From assembly GCF_003148385.1 (NCBI RefSeq), contig NZ_CP029463.1:2108001-2172000 (forward strand): a stretch of 64,000 nt of DNA, written 5' to 3'. Made by a program: the position numbers and the translations under genes. This document shows, piece after piece, positions 1-6,171 of the stretch. The notes beneath the pieces were generated by a model that made no database searches, was not told where the DNA came from, and saw only the letters and a program-made list of their open reading frames with translations. Positions within the stretch are counted from its first letter, which is position 1, and each line of letters opens with the position of its first letter. This stretch comes from Flavobacterium sediminis (lineage in GTDB: Bacteria > Bacteroidota > Bacteroidia > Flavobacteriales > Flavobacteriaceae).

Positions 1-507
1 GGGGACGGAGCAGCAGCCGTTTTATTACAGTCATCAACGGAAAAAGCCGGTGTAATGGACAGTATTTTAGAAGGCAATGGAGAAGGAATGGAATTTCTAA
101 ATATTGAGGGAGGAGGGTCACGCTATCCGGCTTCAATGGAAACATTACTCTCTAAAAAACATTTTATTAAGCAAGAAGGGAGAGTTGTATTTAGGAATGC
201 TATTGCAAAAATGGTTAAAGTGTGTAGAAATCTGCTTGAACAGAATCAATTAAGTATAAAAGACATTAGTTGGTTTGTACCTCATCAGGCAAATCTTAGG
301 ATTATAGAAGCAGTCGGAAAAGAATTAGGAATAGAAAATGAAAAGATTCTAACAAACGTACAGTATTATGGTAATACAACGGCTGCTACTATACCTTTAT
401 GTCTGTGGGACTATGAAGCTACAATAAAAAAAGGAGACCTTTTATTATTGACAACTTTCGGAGCAGGGTTTACCTGGGGTGCTACTCTTATAAAATGGGA
501 TATTTAG
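1..507 (+). CDS. 3-oxoacyl-ACP synthase III (FabH-like), C-terminal part
   Basis: The reading frame is open from base 1, so the gene begins upstream of the window. The first residues (GDGAAAVLL) match the Gly-rich segment before the last third of FabH-type ketosynthases. Two catalytic positions of the Cys-His-Asn triad are visible: His in VPHQANLRI and Asn in YYGNTTAA. The C-terminus (FGAGFTWGATLIKW) is typical of the family. The Cys would lie outside the window. The family condenses an acyl-CoA with malonyl-ACP. Whether this copy serves primary fatty acid synthesis or a secondary pathway cannot be decided here. A TetR gene follows 29 bases downstream. Confidence 0.9.
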   Translation, partial: GDGAAAVLLQSSTEKAGVMDSILEGNGEGMEFLNIEGGGSRYPASMETLLSKKHFIKQEGRVVFRNAIAKMVKVCRNLLEQNQLSIKDISWFVPHQANLRIIEAVGKELGIENEKILTNVQYYGNTTAATIPLCLWDYEATIKKGDLLLLTTFGAGFTWGATLIKWDI

Positions 508-536
508 ATTATTGATACCCGATAAAAAATGCAATA

Positions 537-1130
537 ATGACCAAGGATGATAAAGCAGAGTATATCCTGCAAGTAGCCAGAGCGTATTTTTGTAAAATAG
601 GGATTCATGTAGTTTCTATGGATGATATTGCTCAAGAGTGTGGTATCTCTAAGAAAACTCTTTATACTCTTTTTGAAAATAAAGCATGTCTGGTATCCAT
701 GATATTGGAGCAGGAACAGGAAATTTTTGAACTAAATCTTGAGAAAATAAATAGTAAAGCTATAAATGCTATTGACGAGTTAATTTCCTTTTTCAAATAT
801 TTAAATGATATCTATATACATATCAATACTGTTTTCATAAACGATCTAAGGAAATACTATAAAGATTCATTTATTAAATTACGGAAAGAGAATGAGCAAT
901 TGGTGGAGCTTTTTTTACAAACAAATATAGAACGAGGTATTAGTGAAGGAGTGTATAAGAATATCGAAAGAAAGGAAAGTGCAATACAGTTATTTATGAA
1001 GATTATGGAATTGTTTTTCTTCGAAAGAGATCAGGAAAAGTTGAGAGGAGGAGATGAGGTAGAATTTTTAGGCAAACTTTTATGCATGTGGTTCTTGAAA
1101 AGAGTTCCAGTTATTCAACAAAATAAGTGA
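537..1130 (+). CDS. TetR/AcrR-family transcriptional regulator
   Basis: 197 residues, usual TetR length. An N-terminal helix-turn-helix is visible at about residues 25-50 (SMDDIAQECGISKKTLYTLF), followed by an all-helical ligand-binding region with no recognisable signature. It follows the FabH-like gene at 29 bases on the same strand, so the two may be co-transcribed and it may control that lipid gene. The ligand is unknown. Confidence 0.88.
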   Translation: MTKDDKAEYILQVARAYFCKIGIHVVSMDDIAQECGISKKTLYTLFENKACLVSMILEQEQEIFELNLEKINSKAINAIDELISFFKYLNDIYIHINTVFINDLRKYYKDSFIKLRKENEQLVELFLQTNIERGISEGVYKNIERKESAIQLFMKIMELFFFERDQEKLRGGDEVEFLGKLLCMWFLKRVPVIQQNK

Positions 1131-1167
1131 ATCACAATGTTAAAGTTTGCCTTTTAGATAAGGAGCA

Positions 1168-1716
1168 TTAGTGTGATTGTAAACACCAATGCAAAATCTT
1201 AGCAATGTTCTTTGCATCGTCTATACCTCTGTGATGAGTTCCTTCCAGAGGCAACCCTAAAATTGCCAAAGCACCATTCATACCTGTTTTTTTATGTAAG
1301 CCTTTAACCTCAGCAAACAATTCTTTTACATTAATATGTTGGCTTCCTAATGGATAAGGGATTTTTCTGGCTTTACACTGGCGCTTAAGCATATTCAGGT
1401 CGTATTGTCCGTAACTGGCCCAGGTATATTGATCCGCCTGATACTCTCGGACTAACATCGCAATAGCTTCTTCAAAAGTTACACCTTCCGTATCTAAAAG
1501 TTCTTGAGTAATAGTGGTCAGTTCAGTACAAAAAGAACTTACTTTCGAACGGGTAGGGCGTACTAATATCCCTTTGTTCTTAGAAATGGTACCACTGGAA
1601 CGATCTAGCTCGCAAATACCGATCTCAATGATCTCATGCACTTCACCGGTAGGGATTTCTCCTTTCCAGCAAGTAGCTTCTAAGTCAATAATTAAAATTT
1701 TATCTGTTGTTTTCAT
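1168..1716 (-). CDS. 3'-5' exonuclease, DEDDh family
   Basis: 182 residues. Exo I is DLEATCW near the N-terminus (Asp11, Glu13), Exo II includes ASYGQYDLN, and Exo III is HHRGIDDAKN near the C-terminus, giving the full DEDDh set. The single compact domain resembles the KapD/ERI1-like RNase T-type exonucleases rather than a polymerase proofreading subunit. The preferred substrate (RNA or DNA 3' ends) cannot be read from sequence. It is convergent with the TetR gene and lies downstream of the slipin terminator. Confidence 0.88.
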   Translation of the reverse strand: MKTTDKILIIDLEATCWKGEIPTGEVHEIIEIGICELDRSSGTISKNKGILVRPTRSKVSSFCTELTTITQELLDTEGVTFEEAIAMLVREYQADQYTWASYGQYDLNMLKRQCKARKIPYPLGSQHINVKELFAEVKGLHKKTGMNGALAILGLPLEGTHHRGIDDAKNIAKILHWCLQSH

Positions 1717-1822
1717 GTTTTGTTTAATCGATCATGCTCTCAATAATTTTCAAGAGAGCTAAAATAATTTTTATAATAGTTTGAAAATCAATTTTTACCT
1801 CTTTCATTTTCTTAGTTTTTTA

Positions 1823-1856
1823 AAAACCTCGAAAATGCTATCTTTTCGAGGTTTTT
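1823..1856 (-). terminator. Rho-independent terminator of the slipin gene
   Basis: A perfect hairpin (AACCTCGAAAA / TTTTCGAGGTT around a 7-base loop) is flanked by A and T runs just past the slipin stop codon. On the minus strand the stem is followed by a T-run. Confidence 0.8.
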
Positions 1857-2954
1857 TTATTTTACAAAAATCTCTTTCAACTGCCCGATGACGTTTCCGC
1901 TTCCTGAAATGGTAATTTCTCCGATACGGTCAGCGATTTTCTCCACATATTCCATTTCTTTCAATTTCCACAACATTTCGTTTTCTTCCATCAATTTAGC
2001 AGTGTTCAATAAACTACGGGTTGCCGCAGTTTCCTCACGTCTCATAATACTGTTAGCCTGTGCTTTTTTCTCGGCCATCAATACCTGATTCATGATCTCT
2101 TTCATTTCGCCCGGTAAGATTACGTCGCGAATTCCGGCATCTGTAATTGCAACACCTAATTCTTTTGCTCTTGCTTGAGTGTCTTCCAAAATAATTTCGG
2201 TAATACGGTCTTTTTTGCTCAACAATTCGTCTAATGTAAATCCACCGACAAAAGCTCTTAAGGCCAACTGCATTAAAACATACAATTGTTTTTCGTAGTC
2301 TTTGTTTTCTACAACAGCCTTCTGAATATCGGTTACTTTGTAATTCACAAAGAAGTTGATACGTAAGGCGGCTTTGTCTTTGGTCAACAATTCTTGTCCT
2401 GATATTTCCATTTGTTTTTGGCGAATATCCACTTTTATTACATCAATTGGAATGGCGTTATTCCAGAAATAGAAAGTTCCGGCAGACAATTCTTTGGCGA
2501 ATGTTCCGTTGATAAACAATAATCCTTTTTCGTAATTGAAGACTTGAAATTTACGGGTGTACATTCGCAATTTGATGTTCTCCAGCAAACTCGTGTTTAT
2601 ATTTTCTTTAATTGCCACTTTAGCCAGGTCCACTTTGATAAATTCATTGGTCAAGTAACCTTTCCAGAATGCGTATCGACCGGTTTGCAAAACTTCTTTG
2701 AACATTCCGTTTGTGAAGTACAAGGCTATTTCAGTATCGCCCACTTCAACGATCTCTAACATAGAAGCTAAGGTTGAATTCTCTAACAAAATGTTCAATT
2801 CCACCGTAGCCACGAAAGACTGCTTCATTTCAAATAATTTCACTTCTTTATTCCCGACGATCCAGAAGTTTCCTTCCTGCAATACGTCGGTCAATTTTCC
2901 TCTTTCAAATACTAAACCTACTTGGTAAGCATTAATAGTAATGTATTTAATCAT
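1857..2954 (-). CDS. Slipin / SPFH (band 7) protein with triplicated N-terminal motif
   Basis: 365 residues. The SPFH core is clear at about residues 180-300 (LTKDKAALRINFFVNYKV, then GVAITDAGIRDVILPGE), followed by a charged, probably helical tail. There is no clear transmembrane anchor. The N-terminal half carries three diverged copies of one motif, near residues 10, 74 and 140: G-L/A-x-F-x-x-G-x-F/L ... L-x-x-G-x-x-x-F-W ... K-V-D. The gene lies downstream of operator A and the 3.3 kb tRNA-like array on the same strand, so it may be read from that promoter. Slipins assemble as oligomeric scaffolds. A link to the RtcB/Rsr regulon is inferred from the shared operator. Confidence 0.88.
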   Translation of the reverse strand: MIKYITINAYQVGLVFERGKLTDVLQEGNFWIVGNKEVKLFEMKQSFVATVELNILLENSTLASMLEIVEVGDTEIALYFTNGMFKEVLQTGRYAFWKGYLTNEFIKVDLAKVAIKENINTSLLENIKLRMYTRKFQVFNYEKGLLFINGTFAKELSAGTFYFWNNAIPIDVIKVDIRQKQMEISGQELLTKDKAALRINFFVNYKVTDIQKAVVENKDYEKQLYVLMQLALRAFVGGFTLDELLSKKDRITEIILEDTQARAKELGVAITDAGIRDVILPGEMKEIMNQVLMAEKKAQANSIMRREETAATRSLLNTAKLMEENEMLWKLKEMEYVEKIADRIGEITISGSGNVIGQLKEIFVK

Positions 2955-3239
2955 GTCTTTATATTTTAATTCTATTGTTTTCTTTTAAAGAAAACTTTCG
3001 GTTTTTATCCTTAACCCAAAACGGAAAAAAGGTTAGTTAACAGAAGCATTCAAATGGTTAACTGTTTTGTTTCATTGGCTTATTATAAACCAGTGATCAC
3101 ACAGAAAAGCAAAAGAACGGTTTTGAAAGCGAAGCCCTTTTCAGGTTTCTTCGTAAGTGTTTCTCAATTTCGAAAAATGTTGAAACAGATAAAAACCAAA
3201 TGTTTTCAATTTTTTGCACCTTTTTTAAGAGTAATGCCT

Positions 3240-3351
3240 CTCTCGTAAAAACAGATTTACAGTCTGCTTTTGGGACTCTACCAACTGAGTTAACGCCTCT
3301 GCAGGCATATCGGAATCGAACCGATGACCACCAAATGGAAAGTTACAAGAA
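3240..3351 (-). ncRNA. Permuted tRNA-like unit (Glu-TTC on reconstruction)
   Basis: In RNA order the 3' half (3342 to 3303) comes first: loop CTTTCCA, stem TTTGG, variable TGGTC, T-arm ATCGG-TTCGATT-CCGAT, acceptor ATGCCT. A 4-base loop follows, then the 5' half (3298 to 3269): acceptor AGGCGT, TA, D-arm ACTC-AGTTGGTA-GAGT, C, stem CCAAA. ATGCCT pairs with AGGCGT, and CCAAA pairs with TTTGG. Rejoined, the halves give a full cloverleaf with anticodon TTC (a one-base register shift would read TCC, Gly). Flanks at 3343-3351 and 3240-3248 pair over 9 bases (two G-U). An extra Tyr-like anticodon hairpin (loop CTGTAAA) sits between the 5' half and the outer helix. Function is inferred. Confidence 0.6.
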
Positions 3352-3440
3352 CCTTAATCTTGCGCGTTTAGCCGCTCCGCCATACTACTTTCGTAGTAGC
3401 AGGATTCGAACCTGCGAAACTAATGGTAGATCGTTTTTTG
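3346..3440 (-). ncRNA. Second tRNA-like unit, acceptor strands linked by a GAAA tetraloop
   Basis: RNA order is type II-like variable region (CTA-CCAT-TAG), T-arm GCAGG-TTCGAAT-CCTGC, then TACTAC-GAAA-GTAGTA, then TG, a Leu-type D-arm (GCG...CGC) and an anticodon arm CAAGA-TTAAGGT-TCTTG. The acceptor 3' strand of one tRNA-like pairs over 6 bases with the 5' strand of the next through a GNRA loop, the same permuted order as its neighbour. The anticodon AAG with G37 is Leu-like. Read as an ordinary tRNA from GTAGTA to the next T-arm, the acceptor stem does not pair fully. The 5' boundary is uncertain. Confidence 0.5.
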
Positions 3441-3473
3441 GAAAACAACCGCAAACCTCCAAGCCAAGTTGCA

Positions 3474-3509
3474 TAATGCTACTTCATACGTTTTACGTAA
3501 AGAGCATTA
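3474..3509 (-). ncRNA. Hairpin at the 5' side of the first tRNA-like array
   Basis: TAATGCT (3503-3509) and AGCATTA (3474-3480) pair perfectly, with an inner stem TACGT-AAA-ACGTA. A Trp-like hairpin (TTGTT-TTCCAAA-AACGA, loop reading CCA) lies just downstream at about 3428-3448. The upstream leader, to the operator at 3651, has no recognisable T-arm. Confidence 0.4.
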
Positions 3510-3650
3510 CATTAGTGCTATACAGAAACACCCAACAGGACTTGCTTGATATTTTTACCCTAATATTGTTATTTCGACGTTAGGAGAAATCTCATAATCT
3601 TTTGTATTCAAAGAACGTTTTCTTTATTACTGAACAAAGATTCAAAACGA

Positions 3651-3673
3651 AGTACGCAGTTATTTTGCGTAGC
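3651..3673 (-). promoter_or_regulatory. Operator A of the RNA-repair regulon
   Basis: Inverted repeat with arms TACGCA and TGCGTA around an AT-rich centre, matching three other sites at 20.3, 21.2 and 22.8 kb. As at those sites, on the minus strand it is followed at a fixed distance by an A-rich stretch and CTTTG. It lies upstream of the 3.3 kb array and slipin, and is most simply their regulatory site. The regulator is inferred to be the WYL protein at 23.4 kb. Confidence 0.65.
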
Positions 3674-3682
3674 AAAAAATAA

Positions 3683-4000
3683 TTATAATCCCATTCGTTT
3701 TTGATGTTCTTTATCTCGTACCTCTATAGCTCCGAAGGGACTTCCTTTAAAATAGCCGATGTTGACAAATCCGTTTTCTTCTGTTATTAAGGATTCTTTT
3801 TTGGTTACGGCTCCAGTATATTTAGAACCATATTGCCCAGTTATTTTTTTCGTTGCCGGATCAACGTCGCCCCATTGTGGTGTTTTACCGTTATAGAGCG
3901 GTTCTACAAAATAGATGATTCCGGTAATTCTTGACTTCATCAAAAATCTTCCTGTTTCATCTGTGTTGGTCAAAAAGCGTTTTACAATGTCTGGTCTCAT
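3683..4000 (-). CDS. Hypothetical protein inside the tRNA-like cluster
   Basis: 105 residues, no signal peptide or membrane segment, no domain I recognise. It is rich in Gly, Lys and aromatic residues (ITGIIYFVEPLYNG, NIGYFKGSPFGAIEV), suggesting a small beta-rich fold. It begins 38 bases past the Phe-type tRNA of the 4 kb cluster and ends 10 bases before operator A, so it sits between two RNA arrays on the same strand and may be co-transcribed with the upstream one. That position makes it a candidate part of the RNA-repair locus. It could also be an unrelated gene. Confidence 0.55.
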   Translation of the reverse strand: MRPDIVKRFLTNTDETGRFLMKSRITGIIYFVEPLYNGKTPQWGDVDPATKKITGQYGSKYTGAVTKKESLITEENGFVNIGYFKGSPFGAIEVRDKEHQKRMGL

Positions 4001-4037
4001 CTTCTTTTGTTTTTAATTAAACTTCAACTTCTTTTAG

Positions 4038-4111
4038 TGGAACAGATTCGAATCGAACGAATACCCCTTGTGCTTCAAACAAGTGTGCAACACCAAGTAC
4101 ACCACTGTTCC
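4038..4111 (-). tRNA. tRNA-Phe (GAA)
   Basis: Complete cloverleaf: acceptor GGAACAG/CTGTTCC, D-stem GTGT/GCAC with GG in the loop, anticodon stem CTTGT/ACAAG with loop TTGAAGC, T-arm ATTCG-TTCGATT-CGAAT, discriminator A. No CCA is encoded. The anticodon loop (G37, C38) is unusual for tRNA-Phe, so a role outside normal decoding is possible. Confidence 0.7.
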
Positions 4112-4117
4112 TTTTGT

Positions 4118-4190
4118 ACAGGAAGAGAGAATTGAATGCTCAAAATTCAGATCCTAAATCTGATGCGTCTGCCTGTTCTGCCATTCCTGC
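4118..4190 (-). tRNA. tRNA-Leu (TAG)-like
   Basis: Acceptor GCAGGAA/TTCCTGT pairs over 7 bases with one G-U. The anticodon stem TCAGA/TCTGA carries loop TTTAGGA (anticodon TAG, G37, as in Leu). Two features are abnormal: the variable region is too short for a class II Leu tRNA, and the T-stem has only its three outer pairs although the loop TTCAATT is canonical. Probably a degenerate or specialised tRNA. Confidence 0.6.
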
Positions 4191-4198
4191 AATTTTGT

Positions 4199-4281
4199 GG
4201 AAGTAATAAGATTTGCACTTATTCAGCATAAAAGCACTTGTTTTACAGACAAGCTCGGCTCTCTGACTCCGACGTACTTCC
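4199..4281 (-). tRNA. tRNA-Tyr (GTA)-like with lost elbow residues
   Basis: All four stems pair perfectly: GGAAGTA/TACTTCC, TCGG/CCGA, CTTGT/ACAAG, ATAAG/CTTAT. The anticodon loop is CTGTAAA and the variable arm is 14 bases, as expected for Tyr. However, the D-loop AGTCAGAGAG has no GG and the T-loop is TGCAAAT rather than TTCAAAT, so the D-loop/T-loop contacts that form the tRNA elbow should be missing. Secondary structure is kept while tertiary contacts are lost. Confidence 0.65.
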
Positions 4282-4418
4282 AAATTGTCTGAGAAGCAGG
4301 ATTGTTTACCTAATTTTATTATTTTTTTAGGTGTTCACGAATGCTTCGCATTTCGAATCTGCAATCTTCTACATCCAAAGAAGACAAGCAACCAATCGTT
4401 ATCTTCCCAGTTATTTAG
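4282..4418 (-). ncRNA. Degenerate tRNA-like remnant between the His and Tyr elements
   Basis: Contains a Ser-like anticodon hairpin (TCTTCT / AGAAGA, loop TTGGATGT, reading GGA) and a T-arm-like hairpin (TTGCA / TGCGA around GATTCGAAA) that overlaps a second hairpin (AATGC-GAA-GCATT). A further hairpin (ACCTAA / TTAGGT) follows. No matching acceptor strands were found. Limits are approximate. Confidence 0.35.
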
Positions 4419-4490
4419 GGTGTTTTCGGGAATCGAACCCTGTTCTTTGAATTCACAGTTCAATGCTTTACCAAATAAGCTAAAAACACC
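4419..4490 (-). tRNA. tRNA-His (GTG)-like
   Basis: Acceptor strands GGTGTTTT and AAAACACC pair over 8 bases, with a C at the 3' end consistent with the His G-1:C73 pair. D-stem GCTT/AAGC with TTGG in the loop, anticodon stem TTGAA/TTCAA, loop CTGTGAA. The T-loop TTCGATT is canonical but only three T-stem pairs form (GGG/CCC). One missing base or real degeneration would explain this. Confidence 0.6.
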
Positions 4491-4496
4491 ATTTGC

Positions 4497-4567
4497 GGCT
4501 TATACGGGAATGGAACCCGTGTTTCCTGAGAGACAGTCAGGTAGGTTAGTTAGTCCCTTAATAAGCC
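4497..4567 (-). tRNA. tRNA-Asp (GTC)-like with lost elbow residues
   Basis: Acceptor GGCTTAT/ATAAGCC, anticodon stem CCTGA/TCAGG with loop CTGTCTC, and T-stem ACGGG/CCCGT all pair perfectly. The D-loop has no GG and the D-stem is only three pairs (AGG/CCT). The T-loop is TTCCATT, with C where a purine is expected at position 57. As in the Tyr-like element, helices are conserved while tertiary contact residues are not. Confidence 0.65.
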
Positions 4568-4590
4568 AGTCCCTTTCTAAAGACTCATGT

Positions 4591-4663
4591 GATCCTGACA
4601 GGGGTCGAACCTGTAACCTTTCGCTTCGTAGGCGAATGCTCTATCCTGTTGAGCTACAGAATC
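4591..4663 (-). tRNA. tRNA-Arg (ACG)
   Basis: Fully canonical: acceptor GATTCTG/CAGGATC (one G-U), D-stem GCTC/GAGC with GG in the loop, anticodon stem TTCGC/GCGAA with loop CTACGAA, T-arm ACAGG-TTCGACC-CCTGT, discriminator A, no encoded CCA. Position 34 A would be edited to inosine. It is the first element of the 4 kb cluster, 13 bases past a terminator. This one could be an ordinary working tRNA. Confidence 0.85.
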
Positions 4664-4675
4664 TTAATTTTAGGC

Positions 4676-4706
4676 ATAAAAAAAGCACCTCTTTTTGAAG
4701 GTGCTC
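4676..4706 (-). terminator. Terminator of the 40-residue peptide gene
   Basis: Stem AGCACCTTC / GAGGTGCT with a T-run on the minus strand, 28 bases past the stop codon of the small ORF and just before the tRNA cluster. Confidence 0.75.
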
Positions 4707-4733
4707 CATAACGATACAATTGTATATAACAAT

Positions 4734-4856
4734 CTATTCCCTATATGGAGGCACCAATTTATAATCACTATAAAACACCGGACGGTAAGATCCTAAAGAA
4801 GTATTTTTTGCTTCAATTGCTATAAGTGTTATATGTTGTTTTAAATCTCGTTTCAT
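4734..4856 (-). CDS. Small hypothetical protein (40 residues)
   Basis: Short ORF from ATG at 4856, starting MKRDLKQHITLIAIEAK and ending in an aromatic/Pro-rich tail (YKLVPPYRE). It has no signal peptide or known domain. It is supported by a promoter (-7 box TATCTTTG at 4937-4944) upstream and a hairpin terminator directly downstream. A second small gene with the same promoter-ORF-terminator layout lies about 500 bases upstream. Function unknown. Confidence 0.5.
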   Translation of the reverse strand: MKRDLKQHITLIAIEAKNTSLGSYRPVFYSDYKLVPPYRE

Positions 4857-4936
4857 TTTTATCAGTATAAGCTTCAGGTTATAAAGTATTCGTTGTACGT
4901 AATGATCTAACTATTTGTTGTTTCAAATTTCTGAGG

Positions 4937-4969
4937 CAAAGATAAGGTCAAAAAAAAGTAACTTCCAAA
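4937..4969 (-). promoter_or_regulatory. Promoter for the 40-residue peptide gene
   Basis: On the minus strand TTTG is followed after 21 bases by TATCTTTG, a perfect TAnnTTTG box of Bacteroidetes. The leader to the ATG is about 75 bases. Confidence 0.6.
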
Positions 4970-5208
4970 TATTTTTTAAAATTATTTCATTGATTATCAA
5001 TTGTTTATGTTGTTTTTAGGCAATAGGTGTCCGATCCGCTTTCGGCAGATTTTTCTGAAGAATTCAAATGGCTGTCTCTCATTTGATTACCTTTCAAGTT
5101 TTATTTCAATTTATGTTTACTGATCATCTGACATTTTTTAATTTTTTTTTCACACTAGGTTTGTTTAAGTGTCATTTTCATACGATTTTTTGTTTTTTTG
5201 GTATAAAA

Positions 5209-5240
5209 AAAAGCGCCCTTTTGACTAAAAGGACGCTTTG
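5209..5240 (-). terminator. Terminator of the 37-residue peptide gene
   Basis: Hairpin AAAGCGTCCTTTT / AAAAGGGCGCTTT followed by Ts on the minus strand, about 30 bases after the stop codon. Confidence 0.75.
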
Positions 5241-5268
5241 AAATAGCTATAGTATTTTAAATCTTGAT

Positions 5269-5382
5269 TTATTTTTTATAGATCTTCACAAAACATCCGG
5301 TAGGTTTAGAAGGGAATTTTACCTCTAAACGATAGTTGCTATCACTTGAAATAGCTTGTATATGTAGGTTTTGTGTTCTCAT
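5269..5382 (-). CDS. Small hypothetical protein (37 residues)
   Basis: ORF from ATG at 5382 (MRTQNLHIQAISSD... ending CFVKIYKK), with no known domain. The -7 box TACCTTTG at 5391-5398 places transcription only a few bases before the ATG, so the message is nearly leaderless. A hairpin terminator follows. Together these make it likely to be a real peptide gene. Both this and its 40-residue neighbour have amphipathic beta-like patterns, but I cannot call them homologous. Confidence 0.5.
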   Translation of the reverse strand: MRTQNLHIQAISSDSNYRLEVKFPSKPTGCFVKIYKK

Positions 5383-5390
5383 TTCGCAGG

Positions 5391-5398
5391 CAAAGGTA
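5391..5398 (-). promoter_or_regulatory. -7 box of the 37-residue peptide gene
   Basis: TACCTTTG on the minus strand matches TAnnTTTG exactly. A -33 element is not clear within the T-rich upstream stretch. Confidence 0.5.
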
Positions 5399-5531
5399 AG
5401 ATTTTTGTTAAAAAAAAGCATATAAGTATCAAAAATTTATGCTTTACGACCTGAAAAAGTAATGAAATATTAGTTATACAGCATAAAAAAGTGCTCTGTA
5501 TAGAGCACTCTCAATTTTTTATCTGTTTACT

Positions 5532-5987
5532 TTATGACCAATGACCGCTACCACCGCCGGTACCTAAAACAGTTGAAACAGATCCGGATTGGAAATGTCC
5601 TAATAAGTTAGAATGCTTGTCAAAAAACAATAAACTAGTATATACAGGAGTACAATTAAATTGAAAACTAACTGTATCCGAATATAATTTATTAATATCG
5701 TCAGTATAAACATCTCCGAACAAAGCTCCTCCTCCGGGTGAAGATACTCCTCCTGCATTTCCGTTAAAGGATTTCCCGTTTTTGATGTTGACCTGAAACT
5801 TCAGATAAAAGATCATGCTGGCTACACTACCATTTGCTCCGTATGAAGAAGTAGTAGCTGTTAAGCCTTTTTTTACAGATGCTATTGCTGCATCGTCCAT
5901 TTTTCCTGCTGTTGCCACATGAAAATCATGTGCAATCATTTCCGGGGTTACTTGCTGCATTTCTGCAGTGCCGTTTTTTTCAGACAT
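5532..5987 (-). CDS. VapA-like (Rhodococcus virulence-associated protein) family protein
   Basis: 151 residues. The C-terminal two thirds resemble the compact beta-barrel of Rhodococcus equi VapA-family proteins: a G-G-x-S-x-P-G-x-G-A-L segment, then LYSDTVSFQFN, FFDKHSNLLGHFQSG and a Gly-rich end (STVLGTGGGSG). The match is from memory of the family. Unlike VapA there is no signal peptide: the N-terminus is polar (MSEKNGTAEMQQVTP), so export would need another route or the protein is cytoplasmic. It is monocistronic with a 185-base gap to the response regulator. Such proteins alter host endolysosomes in R. equi; the role here is unknown. Confidence 0.7.
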   Translation of the reverse strand: MSEKNGTAEMQQVTPEMIAHDFHVATAGKMDDAAIASVKKGLTATTSSYGANGSVASMIFYLKFQVNIKNGKSFNGNAGGVSSPGGGALFGDVYTDDINKLYSDTVSFQFNCTPVYTSLLFFDKHSNLLGHFQSGSVSTVLGTGGGSGHWS

Positions 5988-6171
5988 AACTTAAAATTTA
6001 AAATAGACCTACTCTTTTTGCTTTTCGGTTTCCGCATGAAGTAATTCTATAACAATATTACAACAGAAAAAGAACAGGGAGCAGAGGAGAAAAGCTTGTT
6101 TTGAGATACAGGTATAACTGCTTTATAAACAGGTTGTTTACAGGGGTTGTGTTTATAGGTTGTAGTCGCGG

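Noticed and set aside
3303..3388. An ordinary tRNA-Leu (AAG) gene
   Set aside because: Its 5' and 3' acceptor strands pair over only about four bases, whereas each pairs over six bases with the neighbouring unit.
3200..3583. Plus-strand ORF across the first tRNA-like array
   Set aside because: It reads through T-arms and hairpins on the opposite strand, has no family resemblance, and the operator points the other way.
4285..4698. Plus-strand ORF across the second tRNA cluster
   Set aside because: It is antisense to four or five tRNA-like elements that fold well on the minus strand.
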